64,000 nucleotides of DNA, from the NCBI RefSeq assembly GCF_900115845.1, contig NZ_FOXX01000003.1, positions 262,124 through 326,123 of the forward strand, given 5' to 3'. How positions within the stretch are numbered: position 1 is the first letter of the stretch; each line of letters starts with the position of its first letter. The stretch is from Priestia endophytica DSM 13796. Its GTDB lineage: Bacteria > Bacillota > Bacilli > Bacillales > Bacillaceae_H. The notes beneath the pieces were generated by a model. The model was not told the origin of the DNA. It saw nothing but the letters and a program-made list of their open reading frames with translations, and did not search any database. Of this stretch, positions 1 to 9,636 are shown piece by piece. A program made the translations under genes and the position numbers.

Positions 1-499
1 TCCAAAATGGTCCATGCCAGCCTAAATGACTTACAACATAGCCGCTCAGCATCATCCCTAACAGCTGTGCTAGCACAACGATAAAGGAAATGCTGTTCAT
101 CGCTCTGTTTGATTTTTCTCCTTTAAAGTAGCTCCCATAGAGAATTGTAAATGCTACCCACGTTGCAGCACCTAATCCAGCTAAACAGCGTGAAATGAAA
201 ACGAGGGTTAAGCTATCTGTAAAAGTGAACAAAAGGCAGCTTGTTGAACTTGCCAACATTCCCAAAATAATAAACGGTTTTCTTACACGCGTAAGATCTG
301 AAAAAATTCCAAGCGGAAGCCGGAAAAACAGCTGCATCAGACCATAGCTACTTAAAACAAGCCCAATAAAAGCGTAGTTTCCACCTAATGAACTCATATA
401 AGGAGAAAATGTAGGAACATAGATAAACTGCGAAAACCAAAAAAGAAAAGATACAACAGCAAAAACGCCGATATCTCTGACACTATGAAAAGCTTTCAA
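1..499 (-). CDS. MFS transporter, N-terminal part (cut by window edge)
   Basis: This is the first 166 codons of a major facilitator permease; the rest lies outside the window. The reading frame opens with TTG at 499, right after an in-frame TGA and about 8 bases downstream of a GGAAGTGA ribosome binding site. The N-terminus has a first hydrophobic helix, then the loop 2-3 signature of MFS proteins (GIFSDLTRVRKP), followed by further helices. It sits downstream of iolA but is separated from it by an intrinsic terminator and has its own cre box at 551-564, so it is probably a separate catabolite-repressed unit. An inositol or sugar substrate is likely from context only. Confidence 0.75.
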   Translation of the reverse strand, partial: MKAFHSVRDIGVFAVVSFLFWFSQFIYVPTFSPYMSSLGGNYAFIGLVLSSYGLMQLFFRLPLGIFSDLTRVRKPFIILGMLASSTSCLLFTFTDSLTLVFISRCLAGLGAATWVAFTILYGSYFKGEKSNRAMNSISFIVVLAQLLGMMLSGYVVSHLGWHGPFW

Positions 500-550
500 T
501 CAATCACTTCCAATTATCTACTCACAGGTTTTATAAAGGTAAACCCTATT

Positions 551-564
551 TGTAATCGATTTCA
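551..564. promoter_or_regulatory. cre box (CcpA operator) upstream of the MFS gene
   Basis: TGTAATCGATTTCA fits the 14-base cre consensus TGWAANCGNTNWCA at every position. It lies about 50 bases upstream of the TTG start of the MFS gene and just beyond the iolA terminator, where catabolite repression of that gene would be expected. Confidence 0.7.
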
Positions 565-570
565 TTTCAA

Positions 571-606
571 TTTTTATTAAACCAGGAAAGGTTTCCCCTT
601 CCTGGC
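571..606 (-). terminator. intrinsic terminator after iolA
   Basis: Inverted arms CCAGGAA (582-588) and TTCCTGG (599-605) form a hairpin immediately after the iolA stop on the minus strand, followed by a T-rich tract. It separates iolDBCA from the downstream MFS gene. Confidence 0.75.
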
Positions 607-613
607 TTTTATT

Positions 614-2071
614 TTAGTAGCGAGCTGTAACCATTTTCTTTCTTGTATAGAACTCAACACCATCTGTGCCATTTGCATGTAGATCTCCATAGAATGAATC
701 TTTCCATCCTGAGAATGGGAAGAAGGCCATCGGAGCTGGAACTCCTACATTAATACCTAACATGCCTGATTCAATCGTCTCACGGAATGTACGAACGCTT
801 GATGCACTGTCTGTGTAAAGGCAAGCACCGTTTGCAAAGCGAGAGTTGTTTGCAATTTCAATTCCTTCTTCAAGCGTTTTCACACGAATGATAGAAAGTA
901 CAGGAGCAAAAATTTCATCCTGCCAAATTTTCATTTCTTGTGTTACGTTATCAAAGATTGTAGGCCCAACAAAATATCCGTTGCCTTCTACAGCTTCGTC
1001 ATTACGGCCATCGCGAACAAGTTTCGCACCTTCTTCAACGCCGTTTTGGATGTAGCCAAGCGTACGCTCTTTATGGTTTTCACGAATTACTGGTCCTAGG
1101 AATACATCTTCATCTAATCCATTTCCAATTACCATGTTATTAGATTCTTCTACAAGTTTAGCGATAAGCTCGTCTGCTACGTCTTCTTGAACCGTTACAA
1201 CAGATGCAGCCATGCAACGCTCACCAGCAGAACCAAAAGCAGCGCCAATAATTTGTTTTGTTGCACTATCAAGATCTGCGTCATTTAACACGATAGAATG
1301 GTTTTTCGCTCCAGCTAGTGCTTGAACGCGTTTTAAGTTTTCTGTTCCTTTTTTGTATACATATTCAGCAACTGGCTGAGATCCTACAAATGAAATAGCT
1401 TTTACGTCTTTATGCTCAAGAAGTCCGTTTACAACATCATGTGCACCGTTTACGATATTTAAAACGCCTTTTGGAAGACCAGCTTCTTCAAATAGCTCTA
1501 CAAGACGAGCTGCTAAAAGCGGCGTTCTTTCAGATGGTTTTAATACAAATGTATTTCCGCAAGCAATTGCAAGTGGGAACATCCAGCATGGTACCATCAT
1601 TGGGAAGTTAAACGGTGTAATTCCACCAATAACTCCGATTGGATAACGATACATACCAGATTCAATATTTGTTGCGATATCTGGAAGCTGTTTTCCCATC
1701 ATAAGCGTTGGAGCACCTGCAGCAAATTCTACGCATTCGATTCCACGCTGTACTTCACCACGAGCTTCATTAAAGCTTTTTCCATTTTCAATTGTAACAA
1801 GCTTTGCAAGCTCATCCCAGTTATCAACAAGAAGCTGCTGATATTTAAATAGAATACGAGCGCGTTTTGGCACCGCTGTTTTTGACCATGTTTTGAAAGC
1901 TTCGTTTGCTACTTGAACCGCTTGATCAACGTCTGATTTTGTAGAAAGAGGTACTTCTGCGATTACTTCGCCTGTTGCTGGATTGTAAACAGATTCTGTA
2001 AGTGTTGTAGATGATGCTACCCATTGTCCACCAATATAGTTTTGAACTTCTTTTACTGTTGTTTGTGACAT
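614..2071 (-). CDS. iolA: methylmalonate/malonate-semialdehyde dehydrogenase (CoA-acylating)
   Basis: A cytosolic aldehyde dehydrogenase of 485 residues that oxidises malonate semialdehyde, the end product of inositol breakdown, to acetyl-CoA with NAD and CoA. The catalytic cysteine is Cys286 in GSAGERCMA. The usual ALDH general-base glutamate motif (ELGGK) is replaced by LAGAKNHS near residues 252-259, a hallmark of the MMSDH subfamily that uses CoA as acceptor. The start follows AAAGGAGAG. It is the last gene of iolDBCA (40-base gap after iolC) and is followed by a terminator. Length and motifs match the family well. Confidence 0.95.
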   Translation of the reverse strand: MSQTTVKEVQNYIGGQWVASSTTLTESVYNPATGEVIAEVPLSTKSDVDQAVQVANEAFKTWSKTAVPKRARILFKYQQLLVDNWDELAKLVTIENGKSFNEARGEVQRGIECVEFAAGAPTLMMGKQLPDIATNIESGMYRYPIGVIGGITPFNFPMMVPCWMFPLAIACGNTFVLKPSERTPLLAARLVELFEEAGLPKGVLNIVNGAHDVVNGLLEHKDVKAISFVGSQPVAEYVYKKGTENLKRVQALAGAKNHSIVLNDADLDSATKQIIGAAFGSAGERCMAASVVTVQEDVADELIAKLVEESNNMVIGNGLDEDVFLGPVIRENHKERTLGYIQNGVEEGAKLVRDGRNDEAVEGNGYFVGPTIFDNVTQEMKIWQDEIFAPVLSIIRVKTLEEGIEIANNSRFANGACLYTDSASSVRTFRETIESGMLGINVGVPAPMAFFPFSGWKDSFYGDLHANGTDGVEFYTRKKMVTARY

Positions 2072-2111
2072 GAATATTCTCTCCTTTTAGTTGTTTAATA
2101 GTTAGTGATTT

Positions 2112-3119
2112 TTACGCTTTTTGCAATACTTCTTCAGCCGTTTCCATAAATCCTTTAATTTCTTCTACAGTTGGCATTGCATCTGAACTACTGTGCTTAG
2201 AAATTACGATAGATGCGGAAGCTCCGCCAAAGCGCATCGCTTCTGTAACAGAGTAATCATGCATGAGTCCATAAATGAAAGCTGAAGCATATGAGTCACC
2301 AGCACCAAATGTTTTCAGCACTTTTGTTTTAAAGATGCCGCCACGATGAGATTTACCGTCATTTGTATACGCAATAGATCCATCTCCACCATGTTTAATG
2401 ACGACAATTTTGGCATTGTGTGAGAACCAACGCTCTGCTGTTACTTGATCATTTGACTCTTCTAGATTTAACAGTTTTTCCATCATGTCAAATTCTTCTC
2501 GTGTTCCAATAATCACATCTGATTTTTCCGCAGCTAAGTTGTAGTAAACAGCTGTTTCAGCCTCAGATGTCCATGTGTATGGACGATAGTCAATGTCAAA
2601 GAAAACTGGGACATTATTTTTTCGTGCATATTCAAGTGCCATAAACACAGCTTCACGTGAAGGACTTTTAGCAAGAGCTGTTCCAGAGATTAGAAGAGAT
2701 TTTGATTGTTTAATATACTCTTCAGATACTTCTGTTGGTTCTAATTTTAAATCTGCTACATTGTCTCGATACATAAGGATACTGCACTCTTCAGGACTTT
2801 TAATTTCTGTAAAAGCAAGCCCTGTTACAGCTCCTGTTTTATCTGTAATGACGCTATCTGTATTAATCTCGTTCTTTTCTAGATAGCTTGTAATAAAGCG
2901 ACCCATTTGGTCATCGGCAATTTTACCAATAAAGCCTGTTTTCATTCCTAAACGAGATAAGCCGATCGCGATATTTGCAGGAGAACCTCCAACATATTTT
3001 GTAAACGTCATTGTTTCTTCCATTGGACGATTGATTTCATTTGCATTCAAATCAACACAAAGTCTGCCAATAGCCACTAAATCAAATTTCTTTTCAGAAT
3101 CGAATGTTAAATAGCTCAT
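2112..3119 (-). CDS. iolC: 5-dehydro-2-deoxygluconokinase
   Basis: A PfkB/ribokinase-family kinase of 335 residues that phosphorylates 5-dehydro-2-deoxy-D-gluconate at O6, giving the substrate of the IolJ aldolase. The first PfkB signature is GGSPANIA at residues 44-51. The second is GAGDS around 272-276, with Asp275 as the expected catalytic base. The start is preceded by AAGGGAGGA. It lies 12 bases after iolB and 40 bases before iolA, so it is co-transcribed. Identification rests on these motifs and on the iol context. Confidence 0.93.
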   Translation of the reverse strand: MSYLTFDSEKKFDLVAIGRLCVDLNANEINRPMEETMTFTKYVGGSPANIAIGLSRLGMKTGFIGKIADDQMGRFITSYLEKNEINTDSVITDKTGAVTGLAFTEIKSPEECSILMYRDNVADLKLEPTEVSEEYIKQSKSLLISGTALAKSPSREAVFMALEYARKNNVPVFFDIDYRPYTWTSEAETAVYYNLAAEKSDVIIGTREEFDMMEKLLNLEESNDQVTAERWFSHNAKIVVIKHGGDGSIAYTNDGKSHRGGIFKTKVLKTFGAGDSYASAFIYGLMHDYSVTEAMRFGGASASIVISKHSSSDAMPTVEEIKGFMETAEEVLQKA

Positions 3120-3131
3120 GTTATCCTCCCT

Positions 3132-3950
3132 TTACTTTAGCGCTAGCTTATCTTCCATAATCCACTCATGGTCTTTGCTATTGTTAAATTTCCATGTACG
3201 AACAGGTCCAGCCATAACGTTTAAATAATATACTTCATATCCTGGAGGAGCTGATACAGGATGATACCCTTTTGGAACTAACACAGCATCTCCATCTTTA
3301 ATAACCATTGTCTCATCAAGCGATTTGTCGTCTGTGTAGACGCGCTGTATGGCAAATCCATGACCAGGATTCACGCGGTGGTAGTATGTTTCTTCTAAAT
3401 ATGACTCGTGTGGCAAGTTATTTTGATCATGCTTGTGTGGAGGATAGCTTGACCAGTTTCCTTCAGGTGTAAAAACTTCTACAACAAGAAGGCTATCAGC
3501 TGGCTTTTGTTCTGGAAGAATGTTTTGCACTTTTCTTGAAATATTGCCAGCTCCTCTATCTTCAACACCTACATCCTCTGGGCCGATTAGGCGAGCTTCG
3601 TATGTACCTTTACCAGGCGCTGCACATACGGCAATTTCTAAATCTGTTAGAGCCTCAACTTCGTACTCATCTTCATTTGGAATGTAAACAGAGTATGGAG
3701 GGATTTTTTCAAAAACACTCATTCTCTCTCCGATATTTTCGAATGTTTCTTTTTTAGTAGACACGTTCGCTTTACCTGTTAGTAACACAACGCATACTTC
3801 TTGATTTCCTGTTTCTTTTTTAAGTTTTTTTCCTTTTTCTAAAGCGTACACTTCAAATCCGATATATTCCCAACCTGCTGATTCTGGTGTAATACTTAAT
3901 ACTTTTCCTTCTTCATCAGGTGTTTGACTTGGTACAATTAAATCTGGCAT
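3132..3950 (-). CDS. iolB: 5-deoxy-glucuronate isomerase
   Basis: A bicupin isomerase of 272 residues that converts 5-deoxy-D-glucuronate to 5-dehydro-2-deoxy-D-gluconate in inositol catabolism. The second cupin carries a likely metal site, with PPHKHD near residue 170 and a downstream HGFAIQ segment. The length is typical of IolB. A strong AGGAGCGTGAC ribosome binding site precedes ATG. It lies between iolD (39-base gap) and iolC (12-base gap). Confidence 0.93.
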   Translation of the reverse strand: MPDLIVPSQTPDEEGKVLSITPESAGWEYIGFEVYALEKGKKLKKETGNQEVCVVLLTGKANVSTKKETFENIGERMSVFEKIPPYSVYIPNEDEYEVEALTDLEIAVCAAPGKGTYEARLIGPEDVGVEDRGAGNISRKVQNILPEQKPADSLLVVEVFTPEGNWSSYPPHKHDQNNLPHESYLEETYYHRVNPGHGFAIQRVYTDDKSLDETMVIKDGDAVLVPKGYHPVSAPPGYEVYYLNVMAGPVRTWKFNNSKDHEWIMEDKLALK

Positions 3951-3989
3951 ACTTTGTCACGCTCCTATTTAAGAATTTTAACGACATGC

Positions 3990-5924
3990 TTAATACTTTC
4001 TAGCCGTTTGTAATACGCTTTCTTTTCTTTCATAAGCATCTTGAATTGCTTGCTTTTTAGACGTTTCTGCAACGCCAATGTTCCACCATGACTCAAAGTC
4101 TCTTGTCATTGTTTTTGGCAATACTTTAATATCTAAAAGCGTTGAAACTTCCTGTTTTTTAGAATCTTCAAGCGCTTCTTTCAACTGTTCTATTGTTGTT
4201 ACTTGATACGTTTTCACTCCGTATCCTTCAGCACTTTTGGCAAAATCAATTTTGATAAGATCGCCATCCATCTTTCCTGTTTCTTCATTGCGGTAACGGA
4301 ACTCTGTACCAAAGCTTCCCATTCCGTTGTTCATTTGTAGGTTATTAATACATCCAAATGCCGCATTGTCGATAAGAACAATATTGATTTTTTTTCGTTC
4401 TTGAATACTTGTCACAAGTTCAGAGTGAAGCATAAGGTAACTTCCGTCTCCTGTCATTACATATACTTCTTTTTCAGGCTCAGCCATCTTAACACCAAGC
4501 GCGCCTGAAACTTCATAACCCATACAAGAATAGCCATACTCCATATGATACGTATTTGGTGTGCGCGACTTCCACATTCTTTGTAAGTCACTTGGAAGAC
4601 TTCCTGCAGCACCTACAACAATTGCATCATCTGCTACATGTTCATTTATAAATTCAAGCACTTCTGTTTGGGTAATCGTTGAGCCAAATTGCTCAGCAAA
4701 CTCAGGTAATACGTGTGGAAGATGATCTCCTGCTTCTGGAATAAATTCATTTTCCTCATACCGAATGCTGTATAAACGATCCACTTCTTTGTTCCATGCT
4801 TCTTTCGCTTTTTGAATTTCATCACTATAGCTTGATTTGTAGTCGATGTTTGAAAGTTCTTCTTCAAGTTTTTGTAGAGCTAACTTCGCATCACCCACAA
4901 CTTTTGTTGCATCAAGTTTGTAAGCATGATATTCAGATGTATTAATAGATAAGAACTGAACATTTTCGTTTTGGAAAAGCTGCTTAGATCCTGTTGTGAA
5001 ATCTGAATAGCGAGTCCCAACACCAATCACAAGGTCAGCTTCTTTTGCCATCAGGTTAGAAGCGAGTGTTCCAGTGATTCCAATACCCCCTAAGTTGTGA
5101 GAGTGAGAGCTTTCAACGGCGCTTTTTCCAGCTTGTGTTTCTCCATAAGGGATATTAAATTTCTCTGAGAAGCTTTTAAGAGCTTCAGCAGCTTCTGAGT
5201 AACGTACCCCGCCACCACAAACGATAATTGGCTTTTTCTTTTCTTTAATAAGAGCCACCGCTTCTTTGATATCGCTTTCTGTTGGAACACGGCGATCAAT
5301 ACGATGAACACGTTTCTTAAAGAAGTATTCTGGAAATTCATATGCTTCACCTTGCACATCCTGTGGAAGACAAACCGTAACAGCTCCAGTATTTGCAGGG
5401 TCTGTTAATACACGCATCGCGTTAATCATAGCTGTCATTAAATGTTCCGGACGACTTACGCGGTCCCAATATTTACTTACCGCACGAAACGCATCATTTG
5501 TTGTTACCGTTAAGTTATGATAGTGCTCAACTTGCTGCAGAACTGGATCTGGTTGACGTGTTGCAAAAGTGTCTCCTGGAAGAAGCAAAAGTGGAATATT
5601 GTTTGCTGAAGCTGTTCCAGCTGCTGTTACCATATTCGCTGCTCCTGGCCCTACTGATGATGTGCAAGCAATGATCTTTCTGCGATGATTTTGCTTGGCA
5701 TAAGCTGTTGCAGCAAGAGCCATTCCTTGTTCATTTCTTCCTTGATAAACTCTTAGATCGCCAGCATTTTCTTCAAGTGCTTGTCCTAGCCCTAAAACGT
5801 TTCCATGACCAAAGATTGTAAAAACTCCTTGTACAAATTTCTCTTCTTTACCATCAAACTCTACATATTGTTGATTCAAAAACTTTACTAATGCTTGAGC
5901 TGTTGTTAAACGAATTGTTTTCAT
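3990..5924 (-). CDS. iolD: 3D-(3,5/4)-trihydroxycyclohexane-1,2-dione acylhydrolase
   Basis: A thiamine-diphosphate enzyme of 644 residues that opens the ring of trihydroxycyclohexanedione to 5-deoxy-glucuronate. It has the three-part layout of TPP enzymes: an N-terminal pyrimidine-binding domain, a central domain, and a C-terminal pyrophosphate-binding domain with the [12 protein letters not shown] motif that binds Mg and TPP, followed by the downstream Asn region. It is the first gene of iolDBCA. The start follows TAAGGTAGGA. The upstream 500 bases carry several cre boxes, so catabolite repression plus IolR control is likely. In B. subtilis the gene order is iolABCD; here the order differs. 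Confidence 0.95.
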   Translation of the reverse strand: MKTIRLTTAQALVKFLNQQYVEFDGKEEKFVQGVFTIFGHGNVLGLGQALEENAGDLRVYQGRNEQGMALAATAYAKQNHRRKIIACTSSVGPGAANMVTAAGTASANNIPLLLLPGDTFATRQPDPVLQQVEHYHNLTVTTNDAFRAVSKYWDRVSRPEHLMTAMINAMRVLTDPANTGAVTVCLPQDVQGEAYEFPEYFFKKRVHRIDRRVPTESDIKEAVALIKEKKKPIIVCGGGVRYSEAAEALKSFSEKFNIPYGETQAGKSAVESSHSHNLGGIGITGTLASNLMAKEADLVIGVGTRYSDFTTGSKQLFQNENVQFLSINTSEYHAYKLDATKVVGDAKLALQKLEEELSNIDYKSSYSDEIQKAKEAWNKEVDRLYSIRYEENEFIPEAGDHLPHVLPEFAEQFGSTITQTEVLEFINEHVADDAIVVGAAGSLPSDLQRMWKSRTPNTYHMEYGYSCMGYEVSGALGVKMAEPEKEVYVMTGDGSYLMLHSELVTSIQERKKINIVLIDNAAFGCINNLQMNNGMGSFGTEFRYRNEETGKMDGDLIKIDFAKSAEGYGVKTYQVTTIEQLKEALEDSKKQEVSTLLDIKVLPKTMTRDFESWWNIGVAETSKKQAIQDAYERKESVLQTARKY

Positions 5925-5978
5925 AGCATTCCTACCTTATCTTTGTAGATTGCTGATTCCATCTTATATGAAATGCAA

Positions 5979-5992
5979 TGGAATCGATTTCA
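5979..5992. promoter_or_regulatory. cre box proximal to iolD
   Basis: TGGAATCGATTTCA matches the cre consensus with one mismatch (G at the third position). It lies 55 bases upstream of the iolD start, in a position to act as a roadblock for transcription. Confidence 0.6.
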
Positions 5993-6107
5993 TTTTAACT
6001 TAAAAAATATAAATCTCTTTTTCTTTTAACATACTATAAATCATTATTATTAAGCTCTTTCTCATTCAAAAAGGAAACTAACAGAAGCACTATCATCCTC
6101 TTTTCAA

Positions 6108-6121
6108 AGAAATCGATTTCA
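6108..6121. promoter_or_regulatory. cre box (second, iolD upstream)
   Basis: AGAAATCGATTTCA differs from the cre consensus only at the first base. It shares the ATCGATTTCATT core with the other sites of this region. Confidence 0.55.
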
Positions 6122-6125
6122 TTTT

Positions 6126-6158
6126 ATCCTTTATTTATCCTTTATTTATCCTTTATTT
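6126..6158. repeat. three tandem copies of an 11-base unit
   Basis: ATCCTTTATTT is repeated three times without mismatch between two cre boxes in the iolD leader. A slippage-prone AT-rich tract or a set of direct-repeat protein sites are both possible. Confidence 0.7.
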
Positions 6159-6267
6159 CACTTTCTCCTTGTCACTTTTTAATCCTTTTTGTTGGACGCT
6201 GTCATATTTAGCAACTTTACAACTTAACAGATAACTTAGGATTTGTAGAGATAAAGTGAAACTTTTC

Positions 6268-6281
6268 TGAAATCGATTTCA
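6268..6281. promoter_or_regulatory. perfect palindromic cre box upstream of iolD
   Basis: TGAAATCGATTTCA is a perfect 14-base palindrome and fits the cre consensus at all positions. It lies just downstream (minus-strand sense) of a candidate promoter whose TTTACA and TATACA-like hexamers fall in 6320-6348. Confidence 0.75.
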
Positions 6282-6432
6282 TTAATTTAATAATAAAACG
6301 CTTTCTTCTATGGTCTTAGTGTATAATATGAAAACGTTTTTGTAAACCTTTTTTTAAAAATTTCTACTATTAAAATATACTCTTTATGATCGAGCATCCA
6401 TAAGAAATGGATGCCCTTTTTCATATCATTCT

Positions 6433-7194
6433 CTAATCATTTTGAGCAATTACAATATTTATGTTATTTCTTTCTGCGTAGTTTCCATAGCTTTCATTTG
6501 GCGAAGCATCTGTAATTAAATAATCTAACTCCGCTAATTCACAATACGTAATAAGCGCATACTTATCAAACTTTGTATGATCAATAAGTAAAAACACTTC
6601 AACACTTCTCCTTACAACGGCTTGTTTAATTTCACTTTCAACAGGAGAAGAGTTTGTAACCCCGTTGGAAATGGAAACACCTGTTGAAGCCATGAAAGCT
6701 TTGTTCACGTTATACGTTTTTAATAAGTCCATGTTTTTAAAACTTGAAAATGATTTTGTTTCACGTTCAAGTGCCCCACCCGTTGAAATGACTTTTAAAT
6801 TCTCATAAGGAAGGGCATATACAATGAAATCAAGATTGTTTGTAATAACGGTTATATTTTTATTTTTCACAAACTCTAACATCTCAAGCGTTGTTGTACC
6901 TGAGTCGATAAAAATAACGTCTCCATCCTCTACATAATCTGCCGCTTCTTTAGCAATTGCTTGCTTTGCAAGCTGATTGCGGGTTTTTCGATCGTTAAAT
7001 GACTCAAGCTGAGCATGATCAACCGCAACTCCACCATATACTTTTTTTACTACCCCTTGATCAACGAGCATTTGTACATCTCTTCGAATAGTATTTTTAG
7101 AAACGTCAAATACAGTTACAAGCTCATCTAAAGAGACGGACTGATGTTCAAGAACGTAGTCTTGAATTTGTTGAATTCGTTTAGCTTTTAACAT
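6433..7194 (-). CDS. iolR: DeoR-family repressor of inositol catabolism
   Basis: A 253-residue cytosolic repressor. Residues about 1-57 form the DeoR helix-turn-helix (VSKNTIRRDVQ). The rest is the phosphosugar-isomerase-like sensor domain with the DSGTTT loop near residue 97, expected to bind the IolC product 2-deoxy-5-keto-gluconate 6-phosphate as inducer. It follows iolJ on the same strand (54-base gap) and precedes iolDBCA, so regulator and regulon are linked. The ATG follows AGGAAGATAG. The assignment as IolR rather than another DeoR protein rests on the neighbouring genes. Confidence 0.88.
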   Translation of the reverse strand: MLKAKRIQQIQDYVLEHQSVSLDELVTVFDVSKNTIRRDVQMLVDQGVVKKVYGGVAVDHAQLESFNDRKTRNQLAKQAIAKEAADYVEDGDVIFIDSGTTTLEMLEFVKNKNITVITNNLDFIVYALPYENLKVISTGGALERETKSFSSFKNMDLLKTYNVNKAFMASTGVSISNGVTNSSPVESEIKQAVVRRSVEVFLLIDHTKFDKYALITYCELAELDYLITDASPNESYGNYAERNNINIVIAQND

Positions 7195-7248
7195 TTCTAT
7201 CTTCCTATTCTTTTATAATATTGAGTTCATAAATGTCCACTTTCCCTT

Positions 7249-8118
7249 TTATGCTTTGCCGCTCGTTTTAAATTCTCTCATTTTTTCTTTTACTGTATTC
7301 ATAACAGCTTCTTTTCCAGGAATTAAGAAATCATGTGGATTATATGTTTCTGTATTTTGTTCAAGAGCGTTACGAACGGCTTTTGTCCATGACATGAGAC
7401 ATTCTGTATTTACGTTGATTTTAGCATGACCATAGTCAATAGCCTTTTGAATTTGATAATTTGGAATTCCAGAACCACCATGTAATACGAGAGGAACATT
7501 CGTTAAGTTTGAAATGACCTTCATTTCTTCAAACCCAAGCTTTGGCTCTCCTTTGTATTGACCATGAACAGAGCCAAGCGCAGCAGCCAACGCATCTACT
7601 CCTGTCTCTTGTACAAGACGCAAACATTCTTGAGGGTCTGCATACACTATATTACCAAAAAGTCCATCTTCCATACCACCAACAGTTCCCACTTCTGCTT
7701 CAACTGAAACTCCTCTTGCATGAGCATACTCGACTACTTTTTTAGTAACAGCAATATTTTCATCAATTGGAGAATGAGAACCATCAAACATAACAGAGCT
7801 AAAACCTGCATCAATAGCTTCTTTACACCGTTCAAAACTGCTTCCATGATCAAGATGTAAAACAACAGGAACAGTAATATTCATCTCTTCGACAAGGGCT
7901 CTCACCATTGCTGAGATTGTTTTAAATCCACCGAGATAATCTACAAGACGATCTGATGCAGCCGCAATAACAGGGGCTTGTTCTTCCTCTGCTGCCTGTA
8001 AAATAGCTTGTATCCATTGCAAACTATTAATGTTATATTGTCCAACTGCATATTTTTCTTCTTTCGCTTTTACTAGTATTTCTTTCATTGAAATTAGTTT
8101 CGTTTGCACTACCGTCAT
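7249..8118 (-). CDS. iolJ: 6-phospho-5-dehydro-2-deoxy-D-gluconate aldolase
   Basis: A class II (zinc) aldolase of 289 residues that cleaves 2-deoxy-5-keto-gluconate 6-phosphate to dihydroxyacetone phosphate and malonate semialdehyde. The motif VLHLDHG at 86-92 includes the catalytic Asp90 and the zinc-binding His91. A second metal histidine is expected in VLHGGSG near residue 210. The family also includes fructose-bisphosphate and tagatose-bisphosphate aldolases, and the iol context decides the call. The ATG follows AGAGGTG. Two cre-like sites lie upstream (8177-8190, 8286-8299). Confidence 0.9.
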   Translation of the reverse strand: MTVVQTKLISMKEILVKAKEEKYAVGQYNINSLQWIQAILQAAEEEQAPVIAAASDRLVDYLGGFKTISAMVRALVEEMNITVPVVLHLDHGSSFERCKEAIDAGFSSVMFDGSHSPIDENIAVTKKVVEYAHARGVSVEAEVGTVGGMEDGLFGNIVYADPQECLRLVQETGVDALAAALGSVHGQYKGEPKLGFEEMKVISNLTNVPLVLHGGSGIPNYQIQKAIDYGHAKINVNTECLMSWTKAVRNALEQNTETYNPHDFLIPGKEAVMNTVKEKMREFKTSGKA

Positions 8119-8176
8119 TATACAGCACCTCTTCTATCAAAGTATTAAATTTAAACTTACTTAAAAACAAATACAT

Positions 8177-8190
8177 TGTAAGCACTTTCA
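8177..8190. promoter_or_regulatory. cre-like site upstream of iolJ
   Basis: TGTAAGCACTTTCA matches the cre consensus except for A instead of G in the central CG. It lies about 60 bases upstream of the iolJ start. Confidence 0.45.
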
Positions 8191-8285
8191 TTAAAACTTT
8201 TAAAAATTAGAATTAACTTTCAATATTATCACTTTATTATTAATTCTTGGTTATGTTTTGGTTATATCTATTCTTATCATAAGTA

Positions 8286-8299
8286 TAAAAGCGTTATCA
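8286..8299. promoter_or_regulatory. cre-like site, distal, upstream of iolJ
   Basis: TAAAAGCGTTATCA has one mismatch (second base) to the cre consensus and lies 168 bases upstream of iolJ. Confidence 0.45.
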
Positions 8300-8370
8300 G
8301 TCAATATTTTTTTCCTTTCCAGCAAAGAACTCTCCTCTTTTGGTTAAGTTTATAGGGATAAAATAAACAC

Positions 8371-8408
8371 AAAGAAAACTTTCTCTTATTTGGAAAGAAA
8401 GTTCTCTT
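8371..8408 (-). terminator. terminator of the germinant-receptor operon
   Basis: Imperfect inverted arms of about 12 bases (8373-8384 and 8396-8407) directly follow the stop of the C-subunit gene on the minus strand, with a T-rich flank. Confidence 0.6.
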
Positions 8409-8409
8409 T

Positions 8410-9636
8410 TTATCCCTTTTTTGTTTCTGTTGATGTTCCATAACCTTCAACTTCTACGTCGACTTTATAACGTACAGAACTTCCGCTAAATATCTCATCC
8501 CAATTATCTTTTACCTTATCCCATGTTTTCGGGTAGTGAATTCTTAACTGCTCTCCGAATCCCGCAATATCAACTTTGTATTTCCCCTGCATCTTCTCAA
8601 CAGAGTTTTTTATTTTTTTTTCAATTTCTTTTTCAGTTAAAATTTCTACCTTTTTTAGAACGTTCTTAGTAGAGGCTGTATCAGATTTTGACCATCTTTC
8701 AGATAACCGACCTTTAGAACTTACTTTAACGTCAAAAGATATTTCCCCACCTTTGATATGTGGTTTAATTTTGCTTTTCATAGAGATAACCTCATATACA
8801 ACTAGCTCTTCCCCTTTTTTATGAACGCTTTCAACTGTTCCTCCTTTTCCTTTTCCAGTCATCCATGTAATCCCTTCAAGATCCTGTTCATCTAATATCC
8901 CTATCACTTTTTTTGTTTTTCCATCTACAATAGCTGCTCCTCCAAATTTCACTTTTCCTTTTTCAGCTTGAACATTTTGGAGCAGGAAACTAGCGTTTGT
9001 TCGCAGCTTACTTTCAATTTTTACAAGAGTCACAGGCGCCAGAATTTTTGTTGTACGATAGCTGTTGTCTACAATTCCTGCTAAGCGAAAAGCTGGAGTT
9101 TCTCCCGGAACATTAGATTTCAACGTGTTGCTTGCTCTTCCATTACTAATTAAAACAAGACAGCTTGGTCTAAAATCATTATCACGAAGGTCTTGATCTA
9201 ACAGTTTTTCAAGACTATACTTTGAAGCAAGCTTTTGACTAATAACAATCACTTTCATATGATAGCTCATAATGGGCGTATCGTTTTCTAATGAAACGTT
9301 TCGCACCATTTCGTGAATAGAGTTTCCTGTTTCACTCACATTCATATAAGACTTTTGAGTAGGATCTGCTTGAGTATTTGTAGAACGCGCAACTTGAGAA
9401 GTAATAATTTGATATGTTGATGTAATCATCTTTTTATTGTCTGACATATTTTCTTGTTCATCTAATTTTCTTTCGATTTCTGATTCTTTTGCTTTATCTA
9501 AAGCTAACCCTACCCCTAAGCTTTGTTCTTCAATTTCGTGACTGCTCCAGCACCCTGTAAGGATGATTAACATAAGCACAGAAACAATAACACACCTTCT
9601 CCTTCCTCTACGTTTATGATGATGGTTGTTCTTCAT
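8410..9636 (-). CDS. spore germinant receptor C subunit (GerKC/GerAC family lipoprotein)
   Basis: A 408-residue lipoprotein of the spore inner membrane. The N-terminus is very basic, followed by a hydrophobic stretch and a lipobox ending at Cys29 (LTGC), then the Ger(x)C start CWSSHEIEE and the long C-terminal GerC domain. It works with A and B subunits in sensing nutrient germinants. It overlaps the end of the B gene by 23 bases, so it is translationally coupled, and is followed by a terminator. Which receptor paralogue this is (GerA, GerB, GerK or GerU type) cannot be decided from sequence alone. Confidence 0.9.
   Translation of the reverse strand: MKNNHHHKRRGRRRCVIVSVLMLIILTGCWSSHEIEEQSLGVGLALDKAKESEIERKLDEQENMSDNKKMITSTYQIITSQVARSTNTQADPTQKSYMNVSETGNSIHEMVRNVSLENDTPIMSYHMKVIVISQKLASKYSLEKLLDQDLRDNDFRPSCLVLISNGRASNTLKSNVPGETPAFRLAGIVDNSYRTTKILAPVTLVKIESKLRTNASFLLQNVQAEKGKVKFGGAAIVDGKTKKVIGILDEQDLEGITWMTGKGKGGTVESVHKKGEELVVYEVISMKSKIKPHIKGGEISFDVKVSSKGRLSERWSKSDTASTKNVLKKVEILTEKEIEKKIKNSVEKMQGKYKVDIAGFGEQLRIHYPKTWDKVKDNWDEIFSGSSVRYKVDVEVEGYGTSTETKKG

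Larger units (their letters stand above)
5925..6432. other. iolD control region without a gene
   Basis: About 500 bases between iolR and iolD with no credible coding sequence. It holds three near-perfect 14-base palindromic cre boxes, a fourth cre-like site over a candidate promoter (6328-6341, two mismatches), a perfect 11-base tandem triplication and a plus-strand hairpin with a T-run. IolR operators are expected here, but I could not place them with confidence. Confidence 0.6.

Noticed and set aside
846-1055. Plus-strand open frame inside iolA
   Set aside because: It is antisense to a strongly supported gene, has no ribosome binding site and its composition is that of a shadow frame. The same holds for many short frames opposite iolD, gerA, iolT and the yxe-like genes.
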